Positions 8,773 through 16,416 of a stretch of DNA of 34,828 nucleotides are shown piece by piece. The DNA is from a virus. The translations under genes and the position numbers were made by a program. The DNA lies in the IMG/VR virus record IMGVR_UViG_3300020470_000086, positions 1 through 34,828 of that record. One strand, given 5' to 3'. Each line of letters opens with the position of its first letter. Within the stretch, counting starts at the first letter, position 1. The notes under the pieces are model-generated. The model made no database searches and was not told where the DNA came from. It saw only the letters and a list, made by a program, of their open reading frames with translations.

Positions 8773-8951
8773 TCTTGGCGACCACAGTATCCATGAGCAT
8801 CACCATCCTTTCTATCGTAGTGCTCATTCGTATGTAATATTTCAATCATTAGAAACAATCCAATCATCATCATTGGCAACATCCATAGTGGATGACCAAA
8901 CACTTCACAAAACTCCTCGTAATATTTACGGAAGGGTGTCTTCTCAGCCAC
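8739..8951 (-). CDS. Small membrane protein downstream of Hsp20
   Basis: This 70-residue protein has one membrane segment at about residues 20-39 (Pro-Leu-Trp through a Met/Ile/Leu-rich run). A polar C-terminal half follows that contains His, Asp and one Cys, with no recognised motif. The start appears to be GTG at 8951, and no clear Shine-Dalgarno is seen, so the exact start is uncertain. It follows hsp20 by 22 bases and overlaps the next small membrane protein gene, suggesting coordinated translation. Confidence 0.6.
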   Translation of the reverse strand: MAEKTPFRKYYEEFCEVFGHPLWMLPMMMIGLFLMIEILHTNEHYDRKDGDAHGYCGRQEWVKKLQEDQW

Positions 8952-8973
8952 TATGGTTGTGCAAGTATACTAT

Positions 8974-9444
8974 CTATACTTTATAGTCTTTAACAGGATC
9001 AATTATATCATATACTCGACGCTGTTGGTGTTCAGGCAGAACCTTCTTAAGGTTTATTGTTAGGAGTCCGTTATTAAACTCCACCTCTCTGACTTCTACA
9101 TCGTCAGAGATGTTAAAACCTCTCGTAAAGGAACGTGCAGCAACCCCACGATGGATGTACTCATCGTCGGGGGAATCCTTTACGGACTTAGACCTGACCT
9201 CTAAGACGTTTGCCTCTGTGGAGACCTCTACCTCGTCTCTATTAAAGCCAGCAAGTGCTAGTTCAATTGTCCACTCACTGTCATTCTTTTTACGAATGTT
9301 ATATGGTGGATAATTTGCTTGGGCTCTGCTTGTTCTGAACCCTGGTCCAAAGAAAAATTCATCCAGACCAATGGAATTCTTAGTGATAGCATCGAGGATA
9401 GTATCCATATCCGATGCATTGTAGCGGGTTAGTGTGCTTCCCAT
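8974..9444 (-). CDS. hsp20: Small heat-shock protein Hsp20 (alpha-crystallin family)
   Basis: The start at ATG 9444 (156 residues) is favoured over the longer open frame because AGGAGG lies about ten bases upstream. Residues about 45-135 form the alpha-crystallin domain: YPPYNIRK, then ELALAGFNRDEVEV, and the closing GLLTINLKK strand (126-133). These ATP-independent chaperones hold unfolding proteins. Hsp20 is a common gene of T4-like cyanophages, perhaps helping capsid assembly or protecting host photosynthetic proteins. A perfect T4 late -10 (TATAAATA) lies 60 bases upstream. The gene is divergent from the plus-strand secreted-protein genes. Confidence 0.93.
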   Translation of the reverse strand: MGSTLTRYNASDMDTILDAITKNSIGLDEFFFGPGFRTSRAQANYPPYNIRKKNDSEWTIELALAGFNRDEVEVSTEANVLEVRSKSVKDSPDDEYIHRGVAARSFTRGFNISDDVEVREVEFNNGLLTINLKKVLPEHQQRRVYDIIDPVKDYKV

Positions 9445-9503
9445 GATAGTAGCTCCTCCTTTGAGCGAGTTTGTATTGTGTGGACCCTTTCGGCATCCAC
9501 ATA

Positions 9504-9511
9504 TATTTATA
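9504..9511 (-). promoter_or_regulatory. T4-type late promoter TATAAATA for hsp20
   Basis: The minus strand carries an exact TATAAATA, the -10 recognised by the gp55 late sigma factor in T4, 60 bases before the hsp20 ATG. It is in the 152-base divergent intergenic region 9445-9596, which otherwise holds the hsp20 ribosome site and a CTAAATAG for the opposite strand. Confidence 0.65.
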
Positions 9512-9563
9512 CCACATCGGCCACACACTGTCAGTGGGGGTACCCGTAAAATGAGTAAATATG

Positions 9564-9571
9564 CTAAATAG
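9564..9571 (+). promoter_or_regulatory. Candidate late promoter CTAAATAG for the plus-strand genes
   Basis: CTAAATAG lies 26 bases before the ATG of the first secreted-protein gene, the same motif and spacing as at 1466-1473 and 32135-32142 on the minus strand. No TTGACA-like -35 is seen. Confidence 0.5.
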
Positions 9572-9596
9572 AAGTACTTATTTTAGGTCGTAATAC

Positions 9597-10121
9597 ATGA
9601 AAAAAGCAATATTGCTTTTTGGAATGCTTTTGATGAGTGGTACGACTGCACGTGCCGACATTCACCACCGTATGACAACGAGTGCTGCTTTGCAAGTAGA
9701 CGCAGCTCAAACTTCAGTCACTAGAGCTGGGAATACTTTTAGTATATCAGGTAACAATGTTACCACAACTGTAACACCCTCTGGTGGGTCTGCTGCTGCA
9801 AGCCTCGGCGGTATATCTGCTATGTCTAACGCAGGTGTTGCTACATTTACTGTGCCAGATGCTACACAAACGACAGCTGGAAATGCATTTAGCTTCACAA
9901 CTAGCCTGACTACAGGTGACGCTATAGTAACTACTGCTCCTGCTACTGGTGCTGTATTAGCATACTCTAATCAGTTCTCATCCGCTGCTGGATCTGCTGG
10001 TGACCTTGCTGGTCAAGTTACGAGTGCTCATGGTTTTGCTACTGGTGATGCTGCTCCTACCGCTGGTGGTGCAGGTACTACAGTAACAACACAATTCGTA
10101 TCTGAACTCACAGTAAGATAG
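9597..10121 (+). CDS. Predicted secreted protein rich in Ala, Thr, Ser and Gly
   Basis: The 174-residue protein begins with a good Sec signal peptide (MKKAILLFGM core, probable cleavage after ARA near residue 20). The mature part is low-complexity: many Ala, Thr, Gly, Ser and Val residues in alternating patterns suggest an all-beta secreted or surface protein. It ends with the strand-like TTQFVSELTVR. No cysteine is visible in the mature part. It is the first of three consecutive plus-strand genes, all predicted to be exported, in an otherwise minus-strand genome. I recall similar proteins in other cyanophages, but their function is not known to me. A weak ribosome site (TTTAGG) lies nine bases upstream. 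Confidence 0.8.
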   Translation: MKKAILLFGMLLMSGTTARADIHHRMTTSAALQVDAAQTSVTRAGNTFSISGNNVTTTVTPSGGSAAASLGGISAMSNAGVATFTVPDATQTTAGNAFSFTTSLTTGDAIVTTAPATGAVLAYSNQFSSAAGSAGDLAGQVTSAHGFATGDAAPTAGGAGTTVTTQFVSELTVR

Positions 10122-10136
10122 TGATATATAAGGAAG

Positions 10137-10619
10137 ATGAAGAAGAGGATTGTCCTATATGCGACTGCTGTGGTATGTGCAAGTGTCGGTGCTGCACCTG
10201 CCCTGGCGGTCCCAGTGGTCCCCAACTTTCAACAGGGATCAATGACGAGCCATACGGAGACTGAAAGTACGATAACGGAAACAATAAATTCAATTGACAT
10301 GAGAACAGGATGGGAATACTCAGTAACTGGGGTAGGGGTTTCAAACAACAACGAACCGTTGAATCCTCCCGTGACTACATCAACAGTAACAGTGAATCCA
10401 AGCGTCGGATCAGGAGAAGCAGCCATAACAGGAAGCGTGACATCCTCCTTCGACAATTTAAACTTCGCAAACCAGAACAACTTTACGATAACAACTCCAG
10501 GAGAGGCATTTCAATTCACACAAATGTATCAAGGACCAGGGGTCACCAACCAGACCCTAATACAAAGAGTCACCACCGTAAAGTCAGTGACAGACACAAC
10601 AAGTACGTTTACCCAGTAA
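10137..10619 (+). CDS. Predicted secreted beta-rich protein
   Basis: This 160-residue protein has a Sec signal peptide (MKKR basic start, hydrophobic core, probable cleavage after APALA near residue 24). The mature sequence is Thr/Ser/Asn-rich and lacks cysteine. It includes a VPNFQQGSM segment right after the signal, as in a family I remember from other cyanophages. AAGGA lies just before the ATG, 15 bases after the previous gene. A different frame is open across most of this gene from 10310 on; its product there is highly basic and looks like a shadow. The stop TAA (10617-10619) forms TAATT with the next gene. Confidence 0.8.
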   Translation: MKKRIVLYATAVVCASVGAAPALAVPVVPNFQQGSMTSHTETESTITETINSIDMRTGWEYSVTGVGVSNNNEPLNPPVTTSTVTVNPSVGSGEAAITGSVTSSFDNLNFANQNNFTITTPGEAFQFTQMYQGPGVTNQTLIQRVTTVKSVTDTTSTFTQ

Positions 10620-11668
10620 TTGCAGCAGGTTTAATACTTAATAGTTTGGTACCATTAAAAGCATTAGCGAACCAAGGGGTTGGTGGAGTAAGTGCAACAG
10701 CGAACCCGATCGCAAATAGTTCTGGCTCAGTCACGAACCAGGCAATACAAGTATTACAAGGTCCATACATAACCAACACCTATGGTGGTGGTGTCCAGTG
10801 TCAGGGTAGTACCTTTAACTTGACACCTTATGTACAATTCGCTGACTCAAGGAAGGATCCTTGGGTAGATTATTATGATGAACCACAATATAATATGACT
10901 GACGTAACTGGTCGTACTACTAAACAGACCGTTACTGTTAAAAACTATCCTTGGGAAGACTGGTATGACGACAGGACTAAGGATGATGGCACCAGATGGT
11001 TCCCAGATGGAGAAGATATACAAATAGAAATAGATGTAGATGGTCCTGATGGTGTGCCTGATGCAGTACAGAATGGTAGCATGGATCCTACATGGCACAA
11101 ACCAGTAAGGACTGACATGTCTGCCAACCAGTCATTCAATGCTGGTATATCAGCGACACTATCAATCCCATTAAATAGAAAATTAGTAAGGCAATGTCAT
11201 GAGGCTGCACAAGCACAGAATGATATGCAGAGACAACTCATTGCCAACAAGCGGCTAGACTTTGAGATAGCTCGTCTCAAAAATTGTGGTGAGCTCAAGA
11301 AGGCAGGTATATTTTTCCATCCAGCATCACCATACCACAGTGTATGTGCTGATGTAGTAGTGACAAACCCAGGTGGGAAACTTGTACCACATACACATGA
11401 CTTAAGTCAATCTACTTCTTCTTCTCCTGCTCCTTCTTCTTCTCAGCCTTCACCTTCTTCTGGTGATTCTTCGCAAACGGTATCGGATTCAACCCCTTCT
11501 TCAGACGATACTCATTCGTCTTCTTCTCAGCCTCAGTCAAACGATAGGGGTTTCTTCCAAGGATTGCGTTTACCTTGGTCAAAGCCTGCTTTATCGCAGG
11601 ACGAAAAACTCGAAGAAGCAAATCAGCCAGCGGCTTTGCTAGGAGGGCCGATGCACCTGCCACAGTAG
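10619..11668 (+). CDS. Predicted secreted protein with atypical start and antisense-overlapping tail
   Basis: The frame is open from 10310, but protein-like sequence begins near 10600 with a signal-peptide-like stretch (IAAGLILNSLVPLKALA, then Asn-Gln). No ATG, GTG or TTG exists in this frame between 10310 and a TTG at 10646, which lies inside that stretch. An ATT at 10619 overlaps the previous stop as TAATT and is given as the provisional start. The conserved-looking core includes YGGGVQCQG, an Asp/Trp/Tyr-rich middle, a calcium-loop-like Asp-rich segment (DVDGPDGVPD) and IANKRLDFEIARLKNCG. It continues to VCADVVVTNPGGKLVPHTHD. The last 85 codons are Ser/Pro-rich and antisense to the gene ending at 11412, so the natural C-terminus may be earlier. 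Function unknown. Confidence 0.65.
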   Translation: MAAGLILNSLVPLKALANQGVGGVSATANPIANSSGSVTNQAIQVLQGPYITNTYGGGVQCQGSTFNLTPYVQFADSRKDPWVDYYDEPQYNMTDVTGRTTKQTVTVKNYPWEDWYDDRTKDDGTRWFPDGEDIQIEIDVDGPDGVPDAVQNGSMDPTWHKPVRTDMSANQSFNAGISATLSIPLNRKLVRQCHEAAQAQNDMQRQLIANKRLDFEIARLKNCGELKKAGIFFHPASPYHSVCADVVVTNPGGKLVPHTHDLSQSTSSSPAPSSSQPSPSSGDSSQTVSDSTPSSDDTHSSSSQPQSNDRGFFQGLRLPWSKPALSQDEKLEEANQPAALLGGPMHLPQ

Positions 11669-12374
11669 CAATAGTTGCAGTAGTTGCTGCTACTTGAGGA
11701 CTAGGTAGATACTGTTCTACTATACCAATATCCTCATAGAGGACTACACATATTTTTTTATTAAGGTTATTTGGATCGGGTCGTAACTCGTATCCAGTAA
11801 CCTTTTCTTTTTCATTAGGTCCAACTGACCCTAGCCGTGGTTGAGTGGGTCCTGGACATTCTGGATCTTTATATCCCTCATCAGTTGGAGGAGGTTCTGG
11901 TGTCTCAGGTGCTGCAATATCTCCTGTCTCTGTGTTAATACCTTCTGGTTCTTCCTCAGGTTCACCATAGACAGTCATCCAAGTTAACTCCCTAGCATCA
12001 TACTCAGGTGGTTCATAGTATGGCATACCACCATCACATAATACTGTGTTACCTTTAGGATCGTCGTTTACTAACTGCTTATTTCTATTACCTTTCTTAT
12101 TCTCCTTGTGTACCTTGACACATCCTGGCATATCTACAATAGGTGTGCCTATCTTTGTAGTTACAGGTACATCTACAGGAGTTGCCTCTGGAGGATCCTG
12201 CATCCATATCCTAGTATCATCTATGACAATAGGTTTCTCTAGTGCTCTATTAAGTCTTATATTATCACCAATCTGCTGGATAAATCTAATACCACCACCA
12301 GATGAATTGATATTAATGTCTGGTATATTTGGTATACCCTGAGTGGGTATACTTATATCATTTATTTCTGACAT
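11412..12374 (-). CDS. Large conserved-type cyanophage protein with one hydrophobic segment
   Basis: This 320-residue protein has a Pro/Glu/Thr-rich central region (about 130-190), then a CPGPTQPRLGSVG segment and a hydrophobic segment at about 230-255 (Ala/Thr-rich, ending LAKPLADLLL). The C-terminal tail is strongly basic (Lys/Glu/Gln). It is probably membrane-associated. I remember similar proteins in other T4-like cyanophages without a function. Its start overlaps the upstream small membrane gene by 17 bases. Its last 257 bases are antisense to the end of the plus-strand secreted-protein frame. Confidence 0.75.
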   Translation of the reverse strand: MSEINDISIPTQGIPNIPDININSSGGGIRFIQQIGDNIRLNRALEKPIVIDDTRIWMQDPPEATPVDVPVTTKIGTPIVDMPGCVKVHKENKKGNRNKQLVNDDPKGNTVLCDGGMPYYEPPEYDARELTWMTVYGEPEEEPEGINTETGDIAAPETPEPPPTDEGYKDPECPGPTQPRLGSVGPNEKEKVTGYELRPDPNNLNKKICVVLYEDIGIVEQYLPSPQVAATTATIATVAGASALLAKPLADLLLRVFRPAIKQALTKVNAILGRNPYRLTEAEKKTNEYRLKKGLNPIPFAKNHQKKVKAEKKKEQEKKK

Positions 12375-12630
12375 TACCAGGTACCTGCTGACGATAATTC
12401 TGATTAGGAACAGGTGTACCTGTTACAGGTCCAGTCTTAGTCGGCCATGCCTCCAAGAGTGCTGCCTTAACTTCTTCTCTGACAATCTGTCTTAGCTCGG
12501 TTGCCTCTGCTTCAAGTCTCTTCTGAGGACCACCTTGCATATTATCGATAACTTGACCGCCACCTACGACACCACCAGTGCCTACAACAGCGACTGCGGT
12601 ACCATAGGTTGCTAATTTTTGTACGTCCAT
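12358..12630 (-). CDS. Small membrane-associated protein
   Basis: The start at ATG 12630 (90 residues) overlaps the oxygenase stop as TAATG, which decides against the longer frame to 12687. The N-terminus has a Gly/Val/Ala-rich hydrophobic segment (about residues 8-27). A helical charged region (38-60) and a Pro/Thr/Asn-rich tail follow. The family is not recognised. The gene is sandwiched between the oxygenase and the larger membrane-associated protein with overlaps on both sides. Confidence 0.7.
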   Translation of the reverse strand: MDVQKLATYGTAVAVVGTGGVVGGGQVIDNMQGGPQKRLEAEATELRQIVREEVKAALLEAWPTKTGPVTGTPVPNQNYRQQVPGNVRNK

Positions 12631-13124
12631 TAGTTGTAAGTTGCTACTAATACTACTCTTCGATCCCTTAGAGGGAATCGATGGCAATGCTCACCTTCAA
12701 ATAATATTACATCATCTTCTATTGGTTCATGCACTTGACCTTCACAATGTGTATCACCACCTGCATTAGTTAGGTACACTAGCAAGTTGTAATGTGGGAA
12801 GTCATGGTCTACATGTGGTGCAGTATTCTGACTATTATAATACCAAGGATGAACTGCGTTAGCATTCAGTCTCAGTATACAATTAACAGCAAGATTATTG
12901 TAATCAATTATTTGATTCATTACAACATTCGCAAGGTCCATAAACTGAGAAGTGACCGCAGGATATCTACGGTCACTATAAGGTCTCTCTAAAAATACAT
13001 GCGAATAGAAATCGAAATCATCCTTAGGGTTCCTCTCAATGAACCATGGGAAATCATCCGATAACACAAGAGATTTGAAATCATCATACTCTTGTGTCAG
13101 TGGATTACCCAGTAGTTCTATCAT
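12630..13124 (-). CDS. 2-oxoglutarate/Fe(II) oxygenase-like protein
   Basis: The 164-residue protein shows the oxygenase core: HxD at H104/D106, an HYNLLVYLTN strand, a Gly-Gly-Asp-Thr turn and a DDVILFEG strand. The distal histidine is probably H146, with R156 ten residues later to bind 2-oxoglutarate. The signature is complete. The start overlaps the previous stop as TGATG. Substrate unknown; its neighbours are small membrane proteins. This gene stands apart from the oxygenase cluster at 14937-18345. Confidence 0.85.
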   Translation of the reverse strand: MIELLGNPLTQEYDDFKSLVLSDDFPWFIERNPKDDFDFYSHVFLERPYSDRRYPAVTSQFMDLANVVMNQIIDYNNLAVNCILRLNANAVHPWYYNSQNTAPHVDHDFPHYNLLVYLTNAGGDTHCEGQVHEPIEDDVILFEGEHCHRFPLRDRRVVLVATYN

Positions 13125-13381
13125 CAGAAGGGGTTAATGGGTGCATCTGGAGCAGCAGCTTGGGGAGTAGGAGTAGCAAGGTCAGGAGCACCTACAGGAA
13201 GTGCATCTCCACCTAGTCCACCACCAAGTCCACCAAATGAGCCAGTAACTGCCTCCATAACCTGAGACTTGACATTATCAATGAGTTGATCTCGCTGTAC
13301 GTAAACATATATACCACTAGCGACAACGGCAGCAGATACAAGACCAGACGTAACAGCAACGATGTTGACAATTTTTTGCAT
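13124..13381 (-). CDS. Small single-span membrane protein with Gly/Pro/Ala-rich tail
   Basis: This 85-residue protein has a membrane segment at about residues 5-28 (IVNIVAVTSG through SGIYVYV). A short charged helix and a Gly- then Pro/Ala-rich tail ending in NPF follow. The shape is familiar from cyanophage genomes, but no function is known to me. AAAGG lies 11 bases before the ATG. It lies downstream of the ferredoxin gene by 12 bases and overlaps the next oxygenase gene by one base (TGATG). Confidence 0.75.
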   Translation of the reverse strand: MQKIVNIVAVTSGLVSAAVVASGIYVYVQRDQLIDNVKSQVMEAVTGSFGGLGGGLGGDALPVGAPDLATPTPQAAAPDAPINPF

Positions 13382-13393
13382 TGTTATTTACCT

Positions 13394-13684
13394 TTAATAT
13401 AAATTCTCTTCTTGCTCAGTTAAGATAGTGCAATCAGAGGTTGGATATGCTACACATGTTAGCACAAAACCAGCCTCAAGTTGATCTTCGTCGAGGAAAC
13501 TTTGATCTTCTTGATTTACTGTACCTGATTCAATCTTACCAGCACATGTAGAGCATGCACCAGCACGACAAGAGAATGGCACATCAATACCTTCTTCCTC
13601 AGCCTTGTCTAAGATATACTCATCTGCACCACACTCAAATGAATGTGTTTCTGATGGAGTCTTGAGAGTAATCGTGTATGACAT
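13394..13684 (-). CDS. petF: Plant-type 2Fe-2S ferredoxin
   Basis: The start is ATG 13684 (96 residues, [10 protein letters not shown]). The longer open frame to 13795 runs back into the previous gene. The four cluster ligands are C39, C44, C47 and C77, the exact CxxxxCxxC...C pattern of photosynthetic-type ferredoxins, within an [11 protein letters not shown] context. Length equals that of cyanobacterial PetF. Ferredoxin carries electrons from photosystem I. In a cyanophage it could supply reductant to the PcyA-like bilin reductase encoded at 32755-33414, which uses reduced ferredoxin. The gene lies among membrane-protein genes, eight bases from the previous stop. Confidence 0.95.
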   Translation of the reverse strand: MSYTITLKTPSETHSFECGADEYILDKAEEEGIDVPFSCRAGACSTCAGKIESGTVNQEDQSFLDEDQLEAGFVLTCVAYPTSDCTILTEQEENLY

Positions 13685-13691
13685 AAGAAAC

Positions 13692-14138
13692 TTATGCAGT
13701 GGGTGGTTTATTTGATGGTGCTGCGCTTCCGATAACCAATGGTGCTTGCTCAATTCTAATTGTCTGAGCAGGTGCTGCTTGAGTTGCTTTCTCAATTAGT
13801 TTTTCCATGTCTGCCTTAGAGACTTGACCTGGAGATCCACCATTCATTTTCATAGTGCCGTCACCTTTCTTTGAAGCAGTCTGAATTCCGAAGCTAGCTA
13901 AAACTCCCGTAAAAACTGAAGCTATAAAAGTCGGATCAATTTTCTGCTGTGGTATGCCTGGGATCGCAACATAATTTAATGTAAGTATCCCGCCTGACCA
14001 TACCAAGACTCCAAGACGCACAAATGTGCTGAAGATTGCAGCAGCATCTTCTTCATCTGGAAGTACCTTGTCCTTTAGTTTACCAAGAGGTCCCTTCTTT
14101 GTCAAGTCCTCTTCGTTTTTCTTTTCTTCCTCTGCCAC
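13692..14138 (-). CDS. Membrane protein conserved in T4-like cyanophages, function unknown
   Basis: The protein has 148 residues from a GTG start at 14138 with a strong GGAGG five bases upstream, formed by the end of regA. It has a charged Lys/Glu N-terminus (1-30), then two hydrophobic segments (about 35-60, containing [17 protein letters not shown], and 70-85, [15 protein letters not shown]). A Pro/Ala-rich tail ends the protein. I remember closely similar proteins in cyanophages. It is probably inserted in the host membrane. It lies between regA and the ferredoxin gene. Confidence 0.75.
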   Translation of the reverse strand: MAEEEKKNEEDLTKKGPLGKLKDKVLPDEEDAAAIFSTFVRLGVLVWSGGILTLNYVAIPGIPQQKIDPTFIASVFTGVLASFGIQTASKKGDGTMKMNGGSPGQVSKADMEKLIEKATQAAPAQTIRIEQAPLVIGSAAPSNKPPTA

Positions 14139-14555
14139 TTATACCTCCGTTGGTTGCTTTTTCTTTCCAATATTGTATTTGGATTCCAAAGTCCAGTCAT
14201 TCTTATCCTTAAAGGCTAAGACCTTAATCTGATTCAAGGGAGCAAGGTCATCAGACTCTTGCACTATCTCAACTAAACCCCAGTCAGATAGGAGTTTTGC
14301 AATACGGTTGCGGCGTTGGACATCATTACTTGTTATGTTAGTAGGTTTACCATCCAGTGCAAAGAGTTCTTTGAAATGGACTATGTAATACTTACCACGT
14401 TTATGTAGAATGTGACAAGACTGATAGAGTTTACGCTCTTTACGTGATGCTACCCCTATACGAGTCAATGTCTCTCTCACTTTGAGAAAATCATCTGGTT
14501 CCTTTAGGGTAACCTCCAACATCATGTCTTGAGACCAAGAGATCTCCTCACTCAT
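14139..14555 (-). CDS. regA: Translational repressor RegA
   Basis: RegA binds ribosome-binding regions of phage early mRNAs and blocks translation. The protein (138 residues) matches T4 RegA (122 residues) along its length: EVTLKEPDDFLKVRETLTRIG, then LYQSCHILHKRGKYYIVHFKE and the DWGLVEIV strand. A short extra N-terminus and a Lys-rich C-terminal extension account for the length. The ATG at 14555 overlaps the gp62 stop (AAATGA), with GGAGGA eight bases upstream. The order gp62-regA is conserved with T4, where RegA also regulates its own and clamp-loader mRNAs. Confidence 0.95.
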   Translation of the reverse strand: MSEEISWSQDMMLEVTLKEPDDFLKVRETLTRIGVASRKERKLYQSCHILHKRGKYYIVHFKELFALDGKPTNITSNDVQRRNRIAKLLSDWGLVEIVQESDDLAPLNQIKVLAFKDKNDWTLESKYNIGKKKQPTEV

Positions 14556-14953
14556 TTTCTTCCTCCAGTATTTAATTTTAATTTAATAACATCGAGTTGC
14601 TCTTTAGTCAGTATTCTCATTGCCTGCTGAGCTTTCTCATTATTGTAACCATAATATTGTTTCACAAGGTCAAGGTCACAGTCTTTGGACTTCTTATCCC
14701 AAGGAGAAAATCGCTTTGATTTTCTAACACTATGTATAAAATATTGGTACTGTAAATCGTTATCTAAATGTGAAGAAGCATTCATTTCATTAGCATGCAT
14801 CACTGTATCAATGAATGATGATAAACATTTATTGATGACATATGCTGGATACTTTTTCATTGCTCTCTCATCACCTGAGAGGTCACCTTGCTTCAAATTA
14901 ATACTGTTAAGGTAATCCTTTAACGGATACTCATGTTTAGATGTCGTAGCCAT
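14552..14953 (-). CDS. 62: Clamp-loader small subunit gp62
   Basis: gp62 pairs with gp44 to load clamp gp45. Start ATG 14953 (133 residues) is chosen because GAGG precedes it by about five bases; an open frame extends to 15001. Recognition rests on the segment YPLKDYLNSIN, a helical YVINKCLSSF stretch, and location directly upstream of regA as in T4. T4 gp62 is 187 residues, so this is a shorter cyanophage-type version. Its start overlaps the oxygenase-like gene upstream, and gp44 lies more than 4 kb away. Confidence 0.85.
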   Translation of the reverse strand: MATTSKHEYPLKDYLNSINLKQGDLSGDERAMKKYPAYVINKCLSSFIDTVMHANEMNASSHLDNDLQYQYFIHSVRKSKRFSPWDKKSKDCDLDLVKQYYGYNNEKAQQAMRILTKEQLDVIKLKLNTGGRK

Positions 14954-15584
14954 AGCACCTCTTGGAAGCAATACTTTCATTAACGTGGAAGTTTTGGACA
15001 AAGAAAACCTGTGTCAGTCGGTCTTCTCCCTTCATGTATCTATTTGTATGACCATGCCACTCCATAGCATCGTATACAATGCATCTATTATACACGTTCT
15101 TGACCTCTACGGTAGTCTCAAACTGTGCATTGTGTGTTTCGTATGAACAATTCTCATCATGCTCTTCTGGTATAAGTCTGTAGAGAGATGTACCACTACC
15201 AGGTGAAGGGTCGGGGTTGAGGTATACTACACCAGCACAGAAACATCCTGTATCATTGTGTATCAAGCCACGATTTAATGGGTTACTCTCATCACCTAGA
15301 CTAGGTATCTTCTGAAACTGTGATAGCACTGTGCCAGAGAATCCTTGAGTAACATCTGTAAAGAGAGTAAGAAACTTCAGACTCATGTCCTCAAACAGAT
15401 TCTGATCAATCTCATTGAGAGGCACAGTCCTTGTCCCAGGATAATGACCCTCAGTCTTATAATCTAAACTCAATGCAAACTCTCTTATACCATCTGGATC
15501 CCTATAAAATTTATCAAAAACTATTAAAGGGACATTCATGACTCCACCCTTAATCCCGACCTCTTGGTCTAGGTTGTCATGCAT
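14937..15584 (-). CDS. 2-oxoglutarate/Fe(II) oxygenase-like protein (DUF6445-like)
   Basis: Start ATG 15584 (215 residues) has GGAGG six bases upstream and overlaps the methylase stop; an internal ATG at 15539 also has a GGAG but very close. An HxD pair is present (H109, D111), followed by CAGVVYLNPDPSPGSGTSLYR. The later EWHGHTNRY segment (H177/H179) is followed by an arginine (R189). This matches the oxygenase fold; the layout resembles the DUF6445 family as I remember it. Substrate unknown. It separates the Dam-type methylase from gp62. Confidence 0.7.
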   Translation of the reverse strand: MHDNLDQEVGIKGGVMNVPLIVFDKFYRDPDGIREFALSLDYKTEGHYPGTRTVPLNEIDQNLFEDMSLKFLTLFTDVTQGFSGTVLSQFQKIPSLGDESNPLNRGLIHNDTGCFCAGVVYLNPDPSPGSGTSLYRLIPEEHDENCSYETHNAQFETTVEVKNVYNRCIVYDAMEWHGHTNRYMKGEDRLTQVFFVQNFHVNESIASKRCYGYDI

Positions 15585-16416
15585 ACAATGCCTCCAAGGG
15601 TGTACGGTTGATATCATAGTTGCATACTAGCAACTCTTTCTTCTGCTTATTGTCTGCCCTATGCTTCATACCATAGGTGATCTTAAATTCTTCTTGATGG
15701 AAGTCACCATATGCTTCCTTCAAAGCATCAGAGTTATTATATGTCACAAACCAGTCATGCTTACAGTCTCTACAGTGCTGTATAAATTCATCATGGTTGA
15801 ATGACTTATGCAACTCAGCATTACTTCCATATAGATAGACACCTATCTGATAAGGTGGGTCTAAGTATATGAATGTGCCATCACCAGGTGCATGCATGAC
15901 CTCAGAGTAATCATAATTAGTGATTCTCCATCCTTGAATGATGTCAGAGATATCTTTTAGATATGTTGCACCACGTGTTGTAAAATTCTGTCTTGATGCA
16001 GTAGCACTGAAGGAACTATTCTCTGTGAGTCCTGAATAGGAACACTTGTTAAGCACCCAGAATAATACTGCTCTATTAAAGTCATCCTCTTCAGTCTTTA
16101 TCTCTTCCTTAGCAGACTTAAACAACTCCTTAGCCCTATCCTCTGTGCTATGGTCTTGCTTGGTCTTTACCAATTCATCTGACAATTCATCACCATTATC
16201 TCTCAACTGCACCCAGAAGTTATACAAGTATTCATACTTGTCATTGATCCATACAGGGATGTCAGGATTCTTCTGTGCAAATAGTAACGCAACTGACCCA
16301 CCACCAATGAATGGTTCACGATACTCTTTTAAATCTGATGGGAATCTAGGAATAAAATCCTTTGCTACCCTAGACTTACCGCCTGGATAACGTAGTGGTG
16401 TCTTCAAAAATTTCAT
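15577..16416 (-). CDS. dam: DNA adenine N6-methyltransferase, Dam type
   Basis: The enzyme transfers a methyl group from S-adenosylmethionine to adenine in DNA. The 279-residue protein starts with the typical LRYPGGKSR and has motif I as EPFIGGGSV (34-42) and catalytic motif IV DPPY (186-189). A conserved LNKCSYSGL segment lies at about 122-130. This D12-class layout and length match T4 Dam (259 residues). The target is probably a short site such as GATC, which I cannot confirm. It likely protects phage DNA from restriction or regulates packaging. It lies in the accessory block between gp44 and gp62, with four-base overlaps. Confidence 0.92.
   Translation of the reverse strand: MKFLKTPLRYPGGKSRVAKDFIPRFPSDLKEYREPFIGGGSVALLFAQKNPDIPVWINDKYEYLYNFWVQLRDNGDELSDELVKTKQDHSTEDRAKELFKSAKEEIKTEEDDFNRAVLFWVLNKCSYSGLTENSSFSATASRQNFTTRGATYLKDISDIIQGWRITNYDYSEVMHAPGDGTFIYLDPPYQIGVYLYGSNAELHKSFNHDEFIQHCRDCKHDWFVTYNNSDALKEAYGDFHQEEFKITYGMKHRADNKQKKELLVCNYDINRTPLEALYA

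Noticed and set aside
10310-10598. Basic N-terminal extension of the third secreted-protein frame
   Set aside because: It is the -1 frame of the previous gene, very rich in Arg/Ser/Asn, with no proper ribosome site before the ATG at 10310; it looks like a shadow.
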